Assembly: GCA_002841275.1 (NCBI GenBank)
Contig: PHET01000020.1
Span: forward strand, 4,869 to 44,789
Source of the DNA: Actinobacteria bacterium HGW-Actinobacteria-7
Lineage (GTDB): Bacteria; Actinomycetota; Coriobacteriia; Anaerosomatales; PHET01
Direction of reading: 5' to 3'
DNA: 39,921 bases
Below the pieces are notes generated by a model, which saw only the letters and a program-made list of their open reading frames with translations, was not told where the DNA came from and made no database searches. This document shows, one piece after another, positions 7,830-16,638 of the stretch. The position numbers and the translations under genes were made by a program. Each line of letters starts with the position of its first letter. Position 1 is the stretch's first letter.

Positions 7830-7911
7830 CGCGAGTCATCTCCCCAGTAGATCGATTGGTTCAGCAGGCGACACTCAGTATAGCCGCCCGATGCGCGACC
7901 GACACGTGAAA

Positions 7912-7944
7912 CGTCCCCGCACTCTTTGCGAGGGTGCGGGGACG
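7912..7944 (-). terminator. Terminator hairpin after the NlpC/P60 gene
   Basis: A perfect 11-bp inverted repeat (CGTCCCCGCAC/GTGCGGGGACG) with an 11-nt loop lies 24 bp after the hydrolase stop. On the minus strand it is followed by a short TTT. Confidence 0.8.
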
Positions 7945-7967
7945 CGAATCAAGCACTTGAGAGAGAA

Positions 7968-9008
7968 CTAGGGACGGCGGGCACCCGCGTAGTCACCGCG
8001 GCCGATCGAGCCGTAACTGACGACGGCGCCGGTGTGCGGGGCGTGAATCATCATGCCGCCGCCCACGTAGATACCAACGTGGTGGACCGGAGATCCAAAG
8101 AAGACGAGATCGCCGGGCTGCAAGTCCGAACGGCTCACCGGCTGCCCGTACCTCGACTGGGCCGAAGATGTTCTGGGGATGGTGACCCCAGCGGCGTGCC
8201 GATACACGTAGGACGTGAACCCGGAACAGTCAAAACCGCTTGGCGAAGTCCCACCCCATTGATACGGCACACCAAGGAAGTGCCGAGCGTACGGGACTAT
8301 CTCGGAGCGGGCCTTGTTGGTAGGAGGCGGATAGTCCCTCACGCCCGAGCGGACAAAGGAGGATGCGCGCTGGGCCGCTGCACGCGCCTCGGCCGCCTGC
8401 AGCGCCGCGATCTCGCTCTCAAGCCCCGCGAGCTTGCGCTTGCGGTCGGCCAACTGGGATAGAACGGAGCGCTTGTTCGCGCCCATGATGGCCAACTGCT
8501 TGACCGCTGCCTTCTCCTTGTCCGAAAGCTCCGCGTGCACGGCCTTTGTCTCGCTGTGCAGCTTCTTGAGCTCGGCAACGGACTCCGCGTCGCTGGTGTT
8601 CAGTTCGGCCAGGACATCCCACGTGGTGGCGAACTCCTCGAACGACTGGGCGCCCAGCAACACATCCACGAACCCCATGGGGCCCTGGCGGTACATGCTG
8701 TTGGCGCGCACACTCAGGTGACGCTGAACCACTGTCGTCCGCTTCTTGAGCTTGGCAAGTCTCTTTGCGGCAGCGCGCGTCTGGGACAGGAGTTTGCCGT
8801 GCTTGTCGGCCGCCGCGTTGTAGCGTTCTGCGGCGATCTCAACTCGCGCGTCGAGTTGGTCGATCTGCTTCTTGACGGTGCGCGCTTGTGAGAGCTTGCT
8901 TGCGGGCACAGCACCCGCCATTGTGGCGCTGAACAGCAGCACTGATGAAAGCAGAAGTGCCGCGAGCGCCTTGCTGGAGTTAGTCAGTTCAGTTCCTCCG
9001 TGGCTCAC
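7968..9008 (-). CDS. Secreted NlpC/P60 peptidoglycan hydrolase with coiled-coil domain
   Basis: A signal peptide (ALAALLLSSVLLFSATMAGA) leads into about 180 residues of coiled coil, as in PcsB- and RipA-like hydrolases. A C-terminal NlpC/P60 domain follows, with the catalytic Cys in FDCSGFTSY, His in HHVGIYVGGG and a further His in MIHAPHTG. It should cut peptide stems of peptidoglycan outside the cell, probably during division. The start is uncertain. GTG at 9008 is used here but lacks a ribosome site; CTG at 8987 has GGAGG seven bases upstream and would start right at the signal peptide. It follows the peptidoglycan-binding protein gene by 43 bp. Confidence 0.9.
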   Translation of the reverse strand: MSHGGTELTNSSKALAALLLSSVLLFSATMAGAVPASKLSQARTVKKQIDQLDARVEIAAERYNAAADKHGKLLSQTRAAAKRLAKLKKRTTVVQRHLSVRANSMYRQGPMGFVDVLLGAQSFEEFATTWDVLAELNTSDAESVAELKKLHSETKAVHAELSDKEKAAVKQLAIMGANKRSVLSQLADRKRKLAGLESEIAALQAAEARAAAQRASSFVRSGVRDYPPPTNKARSEIVPYARHFLGVPYQWGGTSPSGFDCSGFTSYVYRHAAGVTIPRTSSAQSRYGQPVSRSDLQPGDLVFFGSPVHHVGIYVGGGMMIHAPHTGAVVSYGSIGRGDYAGARRP

Positions 9009-9051
9009 CGGGGGTGTCACATACCGTCGAATTTTACCACGCAAGCGCTGG

Positions 9052-9945
9052 CTAGTCGAAGACATGGCAGAGCGCGTCGAGCAGGCGCACTGCCTCGCGC
9101 TGCAGTTCGTGCTCAGACTCCAGGGCCACATCACCGAGTTCGATGACTATCTCCTGGCGTCTGTTCCGTGCTGATTCGAATGCAGCTAGCAAACGTGATT
9201 CCAATGTGACGCCCGCTCGCTCACTGACCACGGGTCGCCCAGGAACGTCTTCAGTCTTGCCCTCGCCGCAGAGCAGCAGCGAGACCGTGGTGTCCTCCGG
9301 TTGCACCGCGCCCATCTCCAGCAAAGACATGAGCGCCTGGGGGTTGGTCGCCGCTGCCAGATTCGCGACGCGTTCCGCTACAGAACAGCCCGTTGCGTCG
9401 AGCCCGGAGATAGCAAGGCGTGTCCTCACCAACCCTTCGCATGCTCGTGCAGGCGCCGTCCGCGCAGCAGAGTGCGCCGCGGGGTCCTTGCCCTCCCATA
9501 CGTGCCTGAGAAGGAACAGCGACCGAACAGACTCCGCTCCGGCGATGCCATCGGGAACGAGCCCCACGTTGCGCTGGAACTCGCGCACAGCGCCTTCCGT
9601 GAATGCCCCGAATATCCCGTCTGCCGCCCCGCACACGAAGCCGAGCGCGTTCAGCGCCTCCTGGAGTACATGGACATCATGACCGTGGAAGTAGGGCGTC
9701 TTCAGATAGAGCATCCTGTCGCCCAGCGTGAATGTCGCGTCGACCAGAGCTGCCCAGGTGGCTTCATCAACAGCGCTCTCGGACCCAAGACCGCTATCGC
9801 TCCTGAATGACAGCACCGCTTCAGCAGTGCGCCCGAAGAAGACTCCGTCGATTCCTGTGGGGCCGAGGTCGTAGCCAAGCACTCTGAGCCGACGCTGTAT
9901 ATCCTCCACGGCGACGCCGCGATCGCCGACACGTACCGGCTTCAT
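9052..9945 (-). CDS. Protein with two peptidoglycan-binding domains
   Basis: The protein has 297 residues from the ATG at 9945, which has AGGAGG nine bases upstream. Two PG_binding_1 repeats are visible at about residues 1-65 (VEDIQRRLRVLGYDLGPTGIDGVFFGRTAEAVLSF, described by its core LGYDLGP) and 78-140 (core LGFVCGAADGIFGAFTEG). The C-terminal 150 residues have no recognisable enzyme domain. Part of them (ESARNRRQEIVIELGDVALE) faintly resembles an amidase segment, but no zinc ligands can be assigned. There is no signal peptide. It is probably a cell-wall accessory factor for the adjacent NlpC/P60 hydrolase. Confidence 0.8.
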   Translation of the reverse strand: MKPVRVGDRGVAVEDIQRRLRVLGYDLGPTGIDGVFFGRTAEAVLSFRSDSGLGSESAVDEATWAALVDATFTLGDRMLYLKTPYFHGHDVHVLQEALNALGFVCGAADGIFGAFTEGAVREFQRNVGLVPDGIAGAESVRSLFLLRHVWEGKDPAAHSAARTAPARACEGLVRTRLAISGLDATGCSVAERVANLAAATNPQALMSLLEMGAVQPEDTTVSLLLCGEGKTEDVPGRPVVSERAGVTLESRLLAAFESARNRRQEIVIELGDVALESEHELQREAVRLLDALCHVFD

Positions 9946-10034
9946 TGACTTGTCCTCCTGAGCACAGGGATTCCTAGATGGAGATGCGCCGTCGAAGTCT
10001 ACCACGAGGCGCACTCAGCTCATCACCCCGCCAA

Positions 10035-10059
10035 TCGCCGGCAGCTTCGCCCCCGGCGA
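10035..10059 (-). terminator. Weak hairpin at the end of the che/GGDEF operon
   Basis: A 7-bp stem TCGCCGG/CCGGCGA encloses an 11-nt loop. It lies 6 bp after the diguanylate cyclase stop and has no T-run. Confidence 0.4.
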
Positions 10060-10064
10060 GCTCC

Positions 10065-11534
10065 TCAGCAACCAGCCGCCACTACCCGGTTCTTACCCGC
10101 TCGCTTGCCACGGTACATCGCGGCATCGGCCATCTCGAGAAGCGCCAAGGCGTTCTCGGCTGAGCCCGGATAGGTTGCGACCCCGATAGATACCGTACGG
10201 CTCACGCATACCGCGTCTGCGATCTCGTGGCTCACCCGTTCGACTTCGACTCGAATCCGCTCGGCTACCATCGTCGCGCCGGCGCAGGTGGTCTCGGGCA
10301 ACACGACCACGAACTCCTCGCCACCGTAGCGGGCAGCGATGTCCATCTCCCTGAGGTTCTTGCGTATCACCTCGGAGACCGACTTGAGTACACGATCCCC
10401 GCAGGGATGCCCGAAGCTATCGTTGAACTCCTTGAAGTCATCGATATCCAGCATGATCAGGGACAGTGAGTGCCCGAATCGCAAAGAACGCTGAAACTCC
10501 TCGTCCAGCCGCTGCTTGAAGTACCCGTGGTTGTAGAGCTCGGTGAGACGGTCGGTCACAGACAGCCGCTCGAGTTCCTCATGTAGCAGCGCATTCTGCA
10601 GTGCCAGAGACGCCTGGCTACCCAGCACTTCAAGCCTCTCCATCTCGACAACCGAGAGCTCGCGCGGGGTCGACGAGGCCATCACCATGACGCCGAAGAC
10701 GTTGTCTCCCGCGCGAAGCGGCACCGCGGCCTGACTGGCTATCGATCCCGAGTCGAGTGCCCAAGCAGTCGAATTCGCGTCGGAGGATACGTCCAGCTGA
10801 TTGACCGGGCCCTCGCGGAACGCGTGGCCCAGTACGGTCTCGGAAATGGGGACGAGCAGCCGGAACTCGTAGTGCGGCCTCCCTTGGGAGGCCCGAAGCT
10901 CCAAGGTCCAGTCTGCTCGATTGAACAGGTACACGCAGTTGATCTCGGCCCCAAGAATGCCGTTGCAGCCGTCCACGATCAGTGACGAGACGTCATCGAC
11001 CGACGTGAAGCTGGTCAGCGCCTTGAAGAACTCGTGGGTGAAGAAGATCTCGGCGAGACGGCTTTCCAGCTCCTCGTTGGCCTTCTCGAGCGCATCCTTC
11101 GAGGACTCAAGACGACGCTCGTGGTTGCGGATCTTCTCGTAGGCGACCTGAAGCTCAACAAAGAGCCGCTCCTGCTCGCGAGCCTCATGCTTCGCAGCCA
11201 GGAAGTCCGTGACCAGATCGGATCCCGCGCCTCCGATAAGGCTGATGTGCGCAGGCCTCTGCAGCTCAAGCTCAGAAAAGACGCTCGGATCGTCGGATGC
11301 ATCGATGATCAGATCGAGCCCCGGAATCTGAAATACCTCTGTCAGCTCCTTGGCGGACGGTACCCCCAGCTCCTGCGCAAGCCGAGCCGCCGGTGTGGAG
11401 TCGCCCGTGCAACAGACGCCCGAAACGAGGACACTGTCGATCTCCAGAAGCGAGCGCAGCAATGCTGACGCCCGTGTGCCTCCGCCCACGATCGCCAGCG
11501 AGATGCGGCTAGTGACCACTTGCCGCGAACTCAT
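10065..11534 (-). CDS. Diguanylate cyclase with N-terminal Rossmann-like and GAF domains
   Basis: The protein has about 489 residues. Residues 1-115 look like a nucleotide-binding Rossmann fold (ISLAIVGGGTRASALL, then LDLIIDASDDP, then ISLIGGAGSDLV). A coiled coil (about 120-165), a GAF domain (about 170-315) and a GGDEF domain follow. The active site is GGEEF (about 404-408), and an upstream RxxD (REMD) is the product-inhibition site. It should make cyclic di-GMP from two GTP. It is the last gene of the che operon, 20 bp after cheD, so cyclic di-GMP output is probably coupled to chemosensory signalling. The ATG at 11534 is preceded by AGGGA. Confidence 0.9.
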   Translation of the reverse strand: MSSRQVVTSRISLAIVGGGTRASALLRSLLEIDSVLVSGVCCTGDSTPAARLAQELGVPSAKELTEVFQIPGLDLIIDASDDPSVFSELELQRPAHISLIGGAGSDLVTDFLAAKHEAREQERLFVELQVAYEKIRNHERRLESSKDALEKANEELESRLAEIFFTHEFFKALTSFTSVDDVSSLIVDGCNGILGAEINCVYLFNRADWTLELRASQGRPHYEFRLLVPISETVLGHAFREGPVNQLDVSSDANSTAWALDSGSIASQAAVPLRAGDNVFGVMVMASSTPRELSVVEMERLEVLGSQASLALQNALLHEELERLSVTDRLTELYNHGYFKQRLDEEFQRSLRFGHSLSLIMLDIDDFKEFNDSFGHPCGDRVLKSVSEVIRKNLREMDIAARYGGEEFVVVLPETTCAGATMVAERIRVEVERVSHEIADAVCVSRTVSIGVATYPGSAENALALLEMADAAMYRGKRAGKNRVVAAGC

Positions 11535-11578
11535 ATGTTCGCCATCCCTGCGCAACAAGACAGTGCCGACCCCCCACG

Positions 11579-12097
11579 CTACAGGCAGCGCACCCCAAAC
11601 AGGTAGCTACGCACCGTCACCTCGCCCGTTTCAAGAGCAAGCTCGACCGTACGCGCATGCGCCTCCCCAGTGTCTTCGGCAACTAGCGGCACAGACATGA
11701 GTGCCAGTTGTCGCTTCACTTCCATGACATTGCGCTTGCCGATCCCCGAAATGGCGCTGTCACCGTGGAACATCGCCGCACCCCCGGCGATCTTCGCCTC
11801 CAGACGAGACAGCAGGGAACCTTGTTCGCGAAGCATCCGGACCATCTCGGGAATCGCATAGTCTGCGAACCTGCCCGGAGCGACGTTCCGCCCCTCGGAG
11901 AGCTTCGACGGCAGCATGACGTGCGCCATGGCTCCACGCTTTGCGAAGTGGTCGTAGATGGCAACCCCGACGCAGGATCCCAGCGCCGGCGTCACAAGTA
12001 TCATCGGGGCATGACCGAACCCGATGTCGCCGATGCCCACTTCAACAACATCGGGTCGACCCGGTTCGTGCTTCGAGAAGTCACTGAGACTGGTCAC
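11579..12097 (-). CDS. cheD: Chemoreceptor glutamine deamidase CheD
   Basis: The 172-residue protein has the CheD signature: catalytic Cys42 in ALGSCVGVAIYD and His59 in GAMAHVMLP. The central GRFADYAIPEM and the AKIAGGAAMF strand also match. CheD deamidates receptor glutamines and binds CheC; in Bacillus-type systems the CheC-CheD complex adjusts receptor activity. It lies 10 bp after cheC in the che operon. A GTG start is used. Confidence 0.95.
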   Translation of the reverse strand: MTSLSDFSKHEPGRPDVVEVGIGDIGFGHAPMILVTPALGSCVGVAIYDHFAKRGAMAHVMLPSKLSEGRNVAPGRFADYAIPEMVRMLREQGSLLSRLEAKIAGGAAMFHGDSAISGIGKRNVMEVKRQLALMSVPLVAEDTGEAHARTVELALETGEVTVRSYLFGVRCL

Positions 12098-12107
12098 GTC
12101 AGTCTCA

Positions 12108-12719
12108 TCAGACGAGGCCCAGGCGGCCCAGAAGGACTGCGAGGCTCTCGGGGTCAGGCAGGAAGAACAGAGCGACGTCGGCGGTGAAGGTCTGATCGAC
12201 CAGCGCCGTCCTCAGCGTAATGGCTTCCTCGGCGTAGATCCCCGCTTCGGCGTAGACCACTTCAAGTATCGCACCAGCCATGTCGCATGCGTAGGCGGGT
12301 TCCGCCGGGATCACATGGACGTCGGCCATGCGCGCGATCGCTGCCAGATACGCTGCGATGAGCAATGATGCCGCGTGAGTCAGCAATGCGCCGTTCTCGA
12401 CAGTCTGCGAGACGGTCGTTCCTACCGGCCGCCCACGCAACATGTCGACGAACGCCAGTGCCGCCTCCTGCTCGGCCATGAACAGAATCCCGCCGGACAG
12501 GTCGCCCACGAGCCGGGTGTAGACCGCGATGGCGAGCCGCTCAGGTCCGCCGAAGATGCGCGGGACGTCCTTGATCGGGATGACTTCGACCGTGGGAACC
12601 TCAAGCGATACGGGGTGATCGACGAGCTGCGACAACGCAGTTGCTGCGTGCCCGGCGCCGATGCTCCCTACCTCCCGCAGCGCGTCTCGCTGTATGGCCG
12701 TCAACGTTGTGAGATCCAC
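12108..12719 (-). CDS. cheC: CheC-like protein with both catalytic asparagines replaced
   Basis: The protein has about 203 residues with the duplicated CheC fold. CheC phosphatases use two D/S-x3-E-x2-N motifs to remove phosphate from CheY. Here the first reads DALREVGS and the second SQTVENGA, so Ser and Ala stand where Asn is expected. Phosphatase activity may be reduced or lost, leaving a CheD-binding role. GTG at 12719 has AGGAGG at ideal spacing; GTG at 12725 is also possible. Its start overlaps the end of cheA, which implies translational coupling. Confidence 0.9.
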   Translation of the reverse strand: MDLTTLTAIQRDALREVGSIGAGHAATALSQLVDHPVSLEVPTVEVIPIKDVPRIFGGPERLAIAVYTRLVGDLSGGILFMAEQEAALAFVDMLRGRPVGTTVSQTVENGALLTHAASLLIAAYLAAIARMADVHVIPAEPAYACDMAGAILEVVYAEAGIYAEEAITLRTALVDQTFTADVALFFLPDPESLAVLLGRLGLV

Positions 12720-12721
12720 GA

Positions 12722-14671
12722 TCACGCCTCCTGGTGTGTGAACAACGTGCGCGGGTCCAGAATCAGCATCACACGGCCGTCGCCGAGAATAGTCGCGCCC
12801 GAGAAGCCTCGCGAGTCCCTGAAGAGTCGGGACAGCGGCTTGACCACGATTTCTTTGCGGCCGCCTAGCGAATCAACGACCAGGGCCCTGCGCTCGGCCC
12901 CGTTCTCGACCAAAACCACGCTCGATCCTCGCTCCGGGAGTTCATGCAGGTCACAATCGGACAGTAGTGCGTCAAGGCGCAACAGGGGCACCACTTCACC
13001 TGTCCGGAGGATGACTACCGGCGCGCCATCAACGGTCGTGATGTTCAACTCATCGGCGGCGTACACCTCATCGACCGCCGAGAGCGGCAGTGCGAACGGG
13101 CGGCTACCCGCCTCGACTATCAACGCCTGGATGATGGCGAGTGTCAGCGGTAGACGCAGCATGAACTCGGTTCCCTGTCCGAGAGCCGAGCGTATCTGGA
13201 TGGTGCCGCCGAGGTACTCGATCTTGCCCTTGACGGCATCGAGGCCCACGCCCCGCCCGGAGACCCGGTTGGCGCTCTGTAGAGTGGAGAGCCCTGGGAC
13301 GCAAGTGAGCATCAGTATGGAGGACTCGTCGTAGTCGGCTCGATCCGACGCCTCGACGATGCCTCTGGTAACCGCCTCATTCCAGACCTTGTCGGGGTCG
13401 ATGCCGCGACCATCGTCGCTCACGATGATGGCGACGTGATCTCTCTCGCGGCTCGCACGGAGCGTGATGTTGCCCACCGCTTGCTTGCCGGCCTGCGCCC
13501 TCTCGCTGACCGTCTCCATGCCATGATCGATGCAGTTGCGCAGCAGATGAACGAGCGGATCGCCAATCTCATCGAGAACCGTGCGATCCAACTCGATCTC
13601 GAGCCCCTCCATGTGAAACTCGACCCGCTTGTCCAGCTCAAGCGCAAGATCACGCACCATTCGCGGAAAGCGATTGAAGATGTTCTCCACCGGGACCATC
13701 CGGGTCTGCATGATCTCGTACTGCAGATCGGTCGAAACGCGGTGCAGCTCTTCCAGAACCTCGATCAGTTCGGCGTCCCGTCGTCGTTCCGCCATCTGGT
13801 CGAGCCGCGAACGCAGGATGACGAGTTCGCCCGCCAGATCGACCAGCATGTCGAGATGCCCGATCGAGATGCGGACGGTCTGCGCTTGTGACAGTCGCGG
13901 TAGCTGACGGGCGCGTTGCTGGCTGGCTGGCGCGGCGTCCTCCGGGGACTCCTCCGCATGCGGTTCAGCGTAGTCGATTCGAACGGCTTCAACCGCTTCT
14001 ACTTCGCTGATACGCATGACAGCGGCCTCGACGTCTTCTCTGCTAGCGTCCGCGGCCACGATCACCTCGAACGTCCGATCGAAGTGCTCGTCCTCGATCT
14101 CACGTTCCGACGGCAGCGTCTCGAGAACCCGCCCGACATGTTCGAGCCGCTTGATCACCATGTATGCGCGAACGGCTTTGAGAACGCATGAGTCCTGCAG
14201 TGTCACCGAGACGTGCCATGTGGTCCCGGACTCCCCCATCGTGGTTGTCGGCGCTGCCGACATGTCCGCGTCGGCTCGCAGTGCTCCCTCTCCGCGCGCA
14301 GCCGCAGCGGTGAGGGCCTCGATCATCTCATCAATCTGCACTTCTTCTCGCCCGTTGGACTCGTCGTCGATGAGGTCCCTCACCATATCGACGGCGGCAA
14401 GCATGAGCCCGGTCACGGCGGCCTCGGGCACCATGACGCCGCGACGAACGCGGTCCATCAGGCTTTCCATCTTGTGGGTCAGCTCGGCGGTGCGCCGATA
14501 CGCCATCGCCGCCGCCATGCCCTTGAGCGAGTGTGCACCACGAAACACGACCTCGACGGGGGTAAGATCCGAGGGGTCGGACTCTAGGGCAAGTAGACCG
14601 TCGGTGATCTGCTGGATGTACTCCGTGCTTTCGGCAAGAAACACCGACCGATACTGCTCCATATCATCCAT
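12722..14671 (-). CDS. cheA: Chemotaxis histidine kinase CheA
   Basis: The 649-residue protein has the complete CheA domain order. P1 carries phospho-accepting His47 in RGAHSLKGMAAAM. A CheY/CheB-binding P2 region (about 150-235), a P3 dimerisation helix pair (about 265-330), the P4 ATPase domain and a C-terminal CheW-like P5 domain follow. P4 shows the N box HLLRNCIDHGME, G1 DDGRGID and G2 GRGVGLDAVK. The kinase phosphorylates CheY and CheB in response to receptor state. The start overlaps cheB by 8 bp and the stop overlaps the cheC start region. GGGGG lies eight bases before the ATG. Confidence 0.97.
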   Translation of the reverse strand: MDDMEQYRSVFLAESTEYIQQITDGLLALESDPSDLTPVEVVFRGAHSLKGMAAAMAYRRTAELTHKMESLMDRVRRGVMVPEAAVTGLMLAAVDMVRDLIDDESNGREEVQIDEMIEALTAAAARGEGALRADADMSAAPTTTMGESGTTWHVSVTLQDSCVLKAVRAYMVIKRLEHVGRVLETLPSEREIEDEHFDRTFEVIVAADASREDVEAAVMRISEVEAVEAVRIDYAEPHAEESPEDAAPASQQRARQLPRLSQAQTVRISIGHLDMLVDLAGELVILRSRLDQMAERRRDAELIEVLEELHRVSTDLQYEIMQTRMVPVENIFNRFPRMVRDLALELDKRVEFHMEGLEIELDRTVLDEIGDPLVHLLRNCIDHGMETVSERAQAGKQAVGNITLRASRERDHVAIIVSDDGRGIDPDKVWNEAVTRGIVEASDRADYDESSILMLTCVPGLSTLQSANRVSGRGVGLDAVKGKIEYLGGTIQIRSALGQGTEFMLRLPLTLAIIQALIVEAGSRPFALPLSAVDEVYAADELNITTVDGAPVVILRTGEVVPLLRLDALLSDCDLHELPERGSSVVLVENGAERRALVVDSLGGRKEIVVKPLSRLFRDSRGFSGATILGDGRVMLILDPRTLFTHQEA

Positions 14672-15758
14672 CGCCGTATCCCCCCGTTCGCCCCTTCACC
14701 GTGCGGCGGATCTCGGTGGCGACCTGCTCCACGGGAACGACCAGGTCCGCTGCACCGAACCTCACAGCTGATCCGGGCATTCCCCAGATCACACTTGTTG
14801 CCTCGTCCTGAACGACGACATTACCGCCAGCCCGTCGTATCGCCAGGCTTCCCATCGCCCCATCCGAGCCCATGCCCGTGAGGACTACACCCATGCCCTT
14901 CACGCCAAATTCGCGAGCAACGCTCTCGAACAGGATGTCAGCCGCCGGGCACACTCCGTGCCGTGGAGGCGTATCGATGAATCGCAGCCGTGCGCCCTCC
15001 TCGGCGCGCACGACCGTGGCGTGCCTCCCGTAGGGGATCAGATAGCCCCGACCCTTCTCCAGCACCTGCCCGTCGAATGCCTCGACGATCGGCACCGTGC
15101 CCACCGCCGTCAGTCTGCGAGCGAGTGATGCAGAGAAGCCCGCCGGAAGATGCTGGACGACCACATACGCTGCAGAAACTGCGATGGAAAGGCCAGCGAA
15201 CACCCGCTCGAGAGCCGGGGGGCCGCCCGTCGACGCGGCAATCGCCACGAGCATCTCGGGCGGACGGTGCCCGACAGGAAGAACCGACGCCGCAGCGCGC
15301 GGAGACGCAGGCGAAGGTGCGGCCCCTCCCTCCGCCGACTGGGCGGGGGCATGCTCGGGTGGAATACGGTACGCGGTTCGGATCTTCTTGAGCAGCAGTT
15401 CGGTCAGTTCGGTGATCGAGCTGGCCACACCTGTGGCTGGTTTCGGAATGAAGTCGACCGCTCCCAAAGCCAGCGCCCGATAGATGGTGTCTGCATCGGT
15501 GTCCGAGGAGAGCATGATCACTCGGGCCTGAGTGTGCTTGCGGATGTGGGTGAGCGCCTCGAGCCCGCTGAGCTCCGGCATGTCAATGTCGAGTGTGACG
15601 ATGTCGGGGGCCAATGCTCGCGCCTGTTCGATGGCCTCCACGCCGTTCTTCGCTGTACCGACGATCTCGATTCGCGGGTCCATCGAGAGAGCGCGCACCA
15701 GCATCTGCCTGATGAGCGCAGAATCATCAACGACGAGGACTCGAATGGTCAGACGCAT
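14664..15758 (-). CDS. cheB: Chemotaxis methylesterase/deamidase CheB
   Basis: The 364-residue protein has an N-terminal receiver domain (phospho-accepting Asp57 in TLDIDMPELSG, Lys in IPKPA), an Ala/Pro-rich linker and the methylesterase domain. The catalytic triad is Ser176 in AASTGGP, His203 in VVQHLPAGF and Asp299 in GMGSDG. It removes methyl groups from receptor glutamates and is opposed by CheR of the same operon. It overlaps cheA and follows cheY by 15 bp. Confidence 0.97.
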   Translation of the reverse strand: MRLTIRVLVVDDSALIRQMLVRALSMDPRIEIVGTAKNGVEAIEQARALAPDIVTLDIDMPELSGLEALTHIRKHTQARVIMLSSDTDADTIYRALALGAVDFIPKPATGVASSITELTELLLKKIRTAYRIPPEHAPAQSAEGGAAPSPASPRAAASVLPVGHRPPEMLVAIAASTGGPPALERVFAGLSIAVSAAYVVVQHLPAGFSASLARRLTAVGTVPIVEAFDGQVLEKGRGYLIPYGRHATVVRAEEGARLRFIDTPPRHGVCPAADILFESVAREFGVKGMGVVLTGMGSDGAMGSLAIRRAGGNVVVQDEATSVIWGMPGSAVRFGAADLVVPVEQVATEIRRTVKGRTGGYGDG

Positions 15759-15773
15759 CTGCCGAGCAGCCTC

Positions 15774-16145
15774 TCAGCCTACGGTCGTGTTGAGACACTT
15801 CTTCACGGTCTCGAGCACCTTCGTCGGCTGGAACGGCTTGACGAGGAAGTCGAGGGCGCCGGCCTCAAGGGCCTCAACAATCATCTTCTGCTGGCCCATG
15901 GCGCTCACCATCAGCACCCGGGCATCAGGATTGGCCTGTCGAATGGTCTTGAGCGCTGAGATACCGTCGAGTTCAGGCATCGTGATGTCCATGGTGGTCA
16001 AGTCCGGCTTGAGCTCCGCGAACTTCTCCACGGCATCACGACCATTGACTGCCTCGTGAATCGTGTAGCCCTCCTTGATGAGGATGTCTCTGATCATCAT
16101 CCTCATGAACGCAGCGTCGTCAACGACGAGGATCGTCCTAGACAT
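15774..16145 (-). CDS. cheY: Chemotaxis response regulator CheY
   Basis: This is a single receiver domain of 123 residues: acidic pair Asp9-Asp10 in VVDDAAFMR, phospho-accepting Asp53 in TTMDITMPELDG, Ser81 in the switch position and Lys103 in LVKPF. It carries the CheA phosphoryl signal to its target (flagellar motor or pilus machinery); no motor gene is in the window. The ATG at 16145 overlaps the end of cheW by 8 bp and follows GGGGGAG. Confidence 0.95.
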   Translation of the reverse strand: MSRTILVVDDAAFMRMMIRDILIKEGYTIHEAVNGRDAVEKFAELKPDLTTMDITMPELDGISALKTIRQANPDARVLMVSAMGQQKMIVEALEAGALDFLVKPFQPTKVLETVKKCLNTTVG

Positions 16146-16629
16146 CGAGCACTCCCCCAACTTCGTCCACGTCGGAACCCCCGGTAATGTTGGCCCCATG
16201 CGGAATCGTCTCTTCGAGATCGAGCAGGATGATCAGCGAATCATCACGCTCTGCAACGCCTGTGAACGCTTTGGATGTTTCGGCGGCAAGCACGCCCTCG
16301 GGTATCGGCCGGAAGCTCTCGGCACTGAGTTCGACGACTTCGTTCGCCTCGTCGACTGCCAACCCCACCAGACCCGACTCCGTATCTGCGACCACGATCC
16401 TTGACTGACCGGTAGCAACGAACTCGGCACCCGAGAAGCGGTGACCCAAGTCAATGACCGGAATCACGCGCCCTCTGAGGTTGATCACGCCCAACACGGA
16501 CTGGGGTGATCGAGGCACGGGCGTAGACATCTCGTACCGGATGATGCTGTTGATGCCCTCGACCGGCACCCCATAGAGTTCCGCACCAAGGCGGAACACC
16601 ACGAAGCTGCGACCTCTGCCTTCATTCAC
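16138..16629 (-). CDS. cheW: Chemotaxis coupling protein CheW
   Basis: The 163-residue protein is one CheW/SH3-like domain: FVVFRLGAELYGVPVEGINSI (core), then VLGVINLRGRVIPVIDL and the VVADTESGLVGLAVDEANEVV segment. It links CheA to the receptor tips. A short acidic tail after GANIT is unusual but harmless. A GTG start is supported by AGGGG six bases upstream. It follows the mcp gene by 9 bp. Confidence 0.95.
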   Translation of the reverse strand: MNEGRGRSFVVFRLGAELYGVPVEGINSIIRYEMSTPVPRSPQSVLGVINLRGRVIPVIDLGHRFSGAEFVATGQSRIVVADTESGLVGLAVDEANEVVELSAESFRPIPEGVLAAETSKAFTGVAERDDSLIILLDLEETIPHGANITGGSDVDEVGGVLDV

Positions 16630-16638
16630 GAGCGGCCC

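Noticed and set aside
6375-7850. 491-residue plus-strand ORF overlapping VanZ and pilT
   Set aside because: It is out of frame with VanZ and antisense to PilT, whose motifs are unambiguous.
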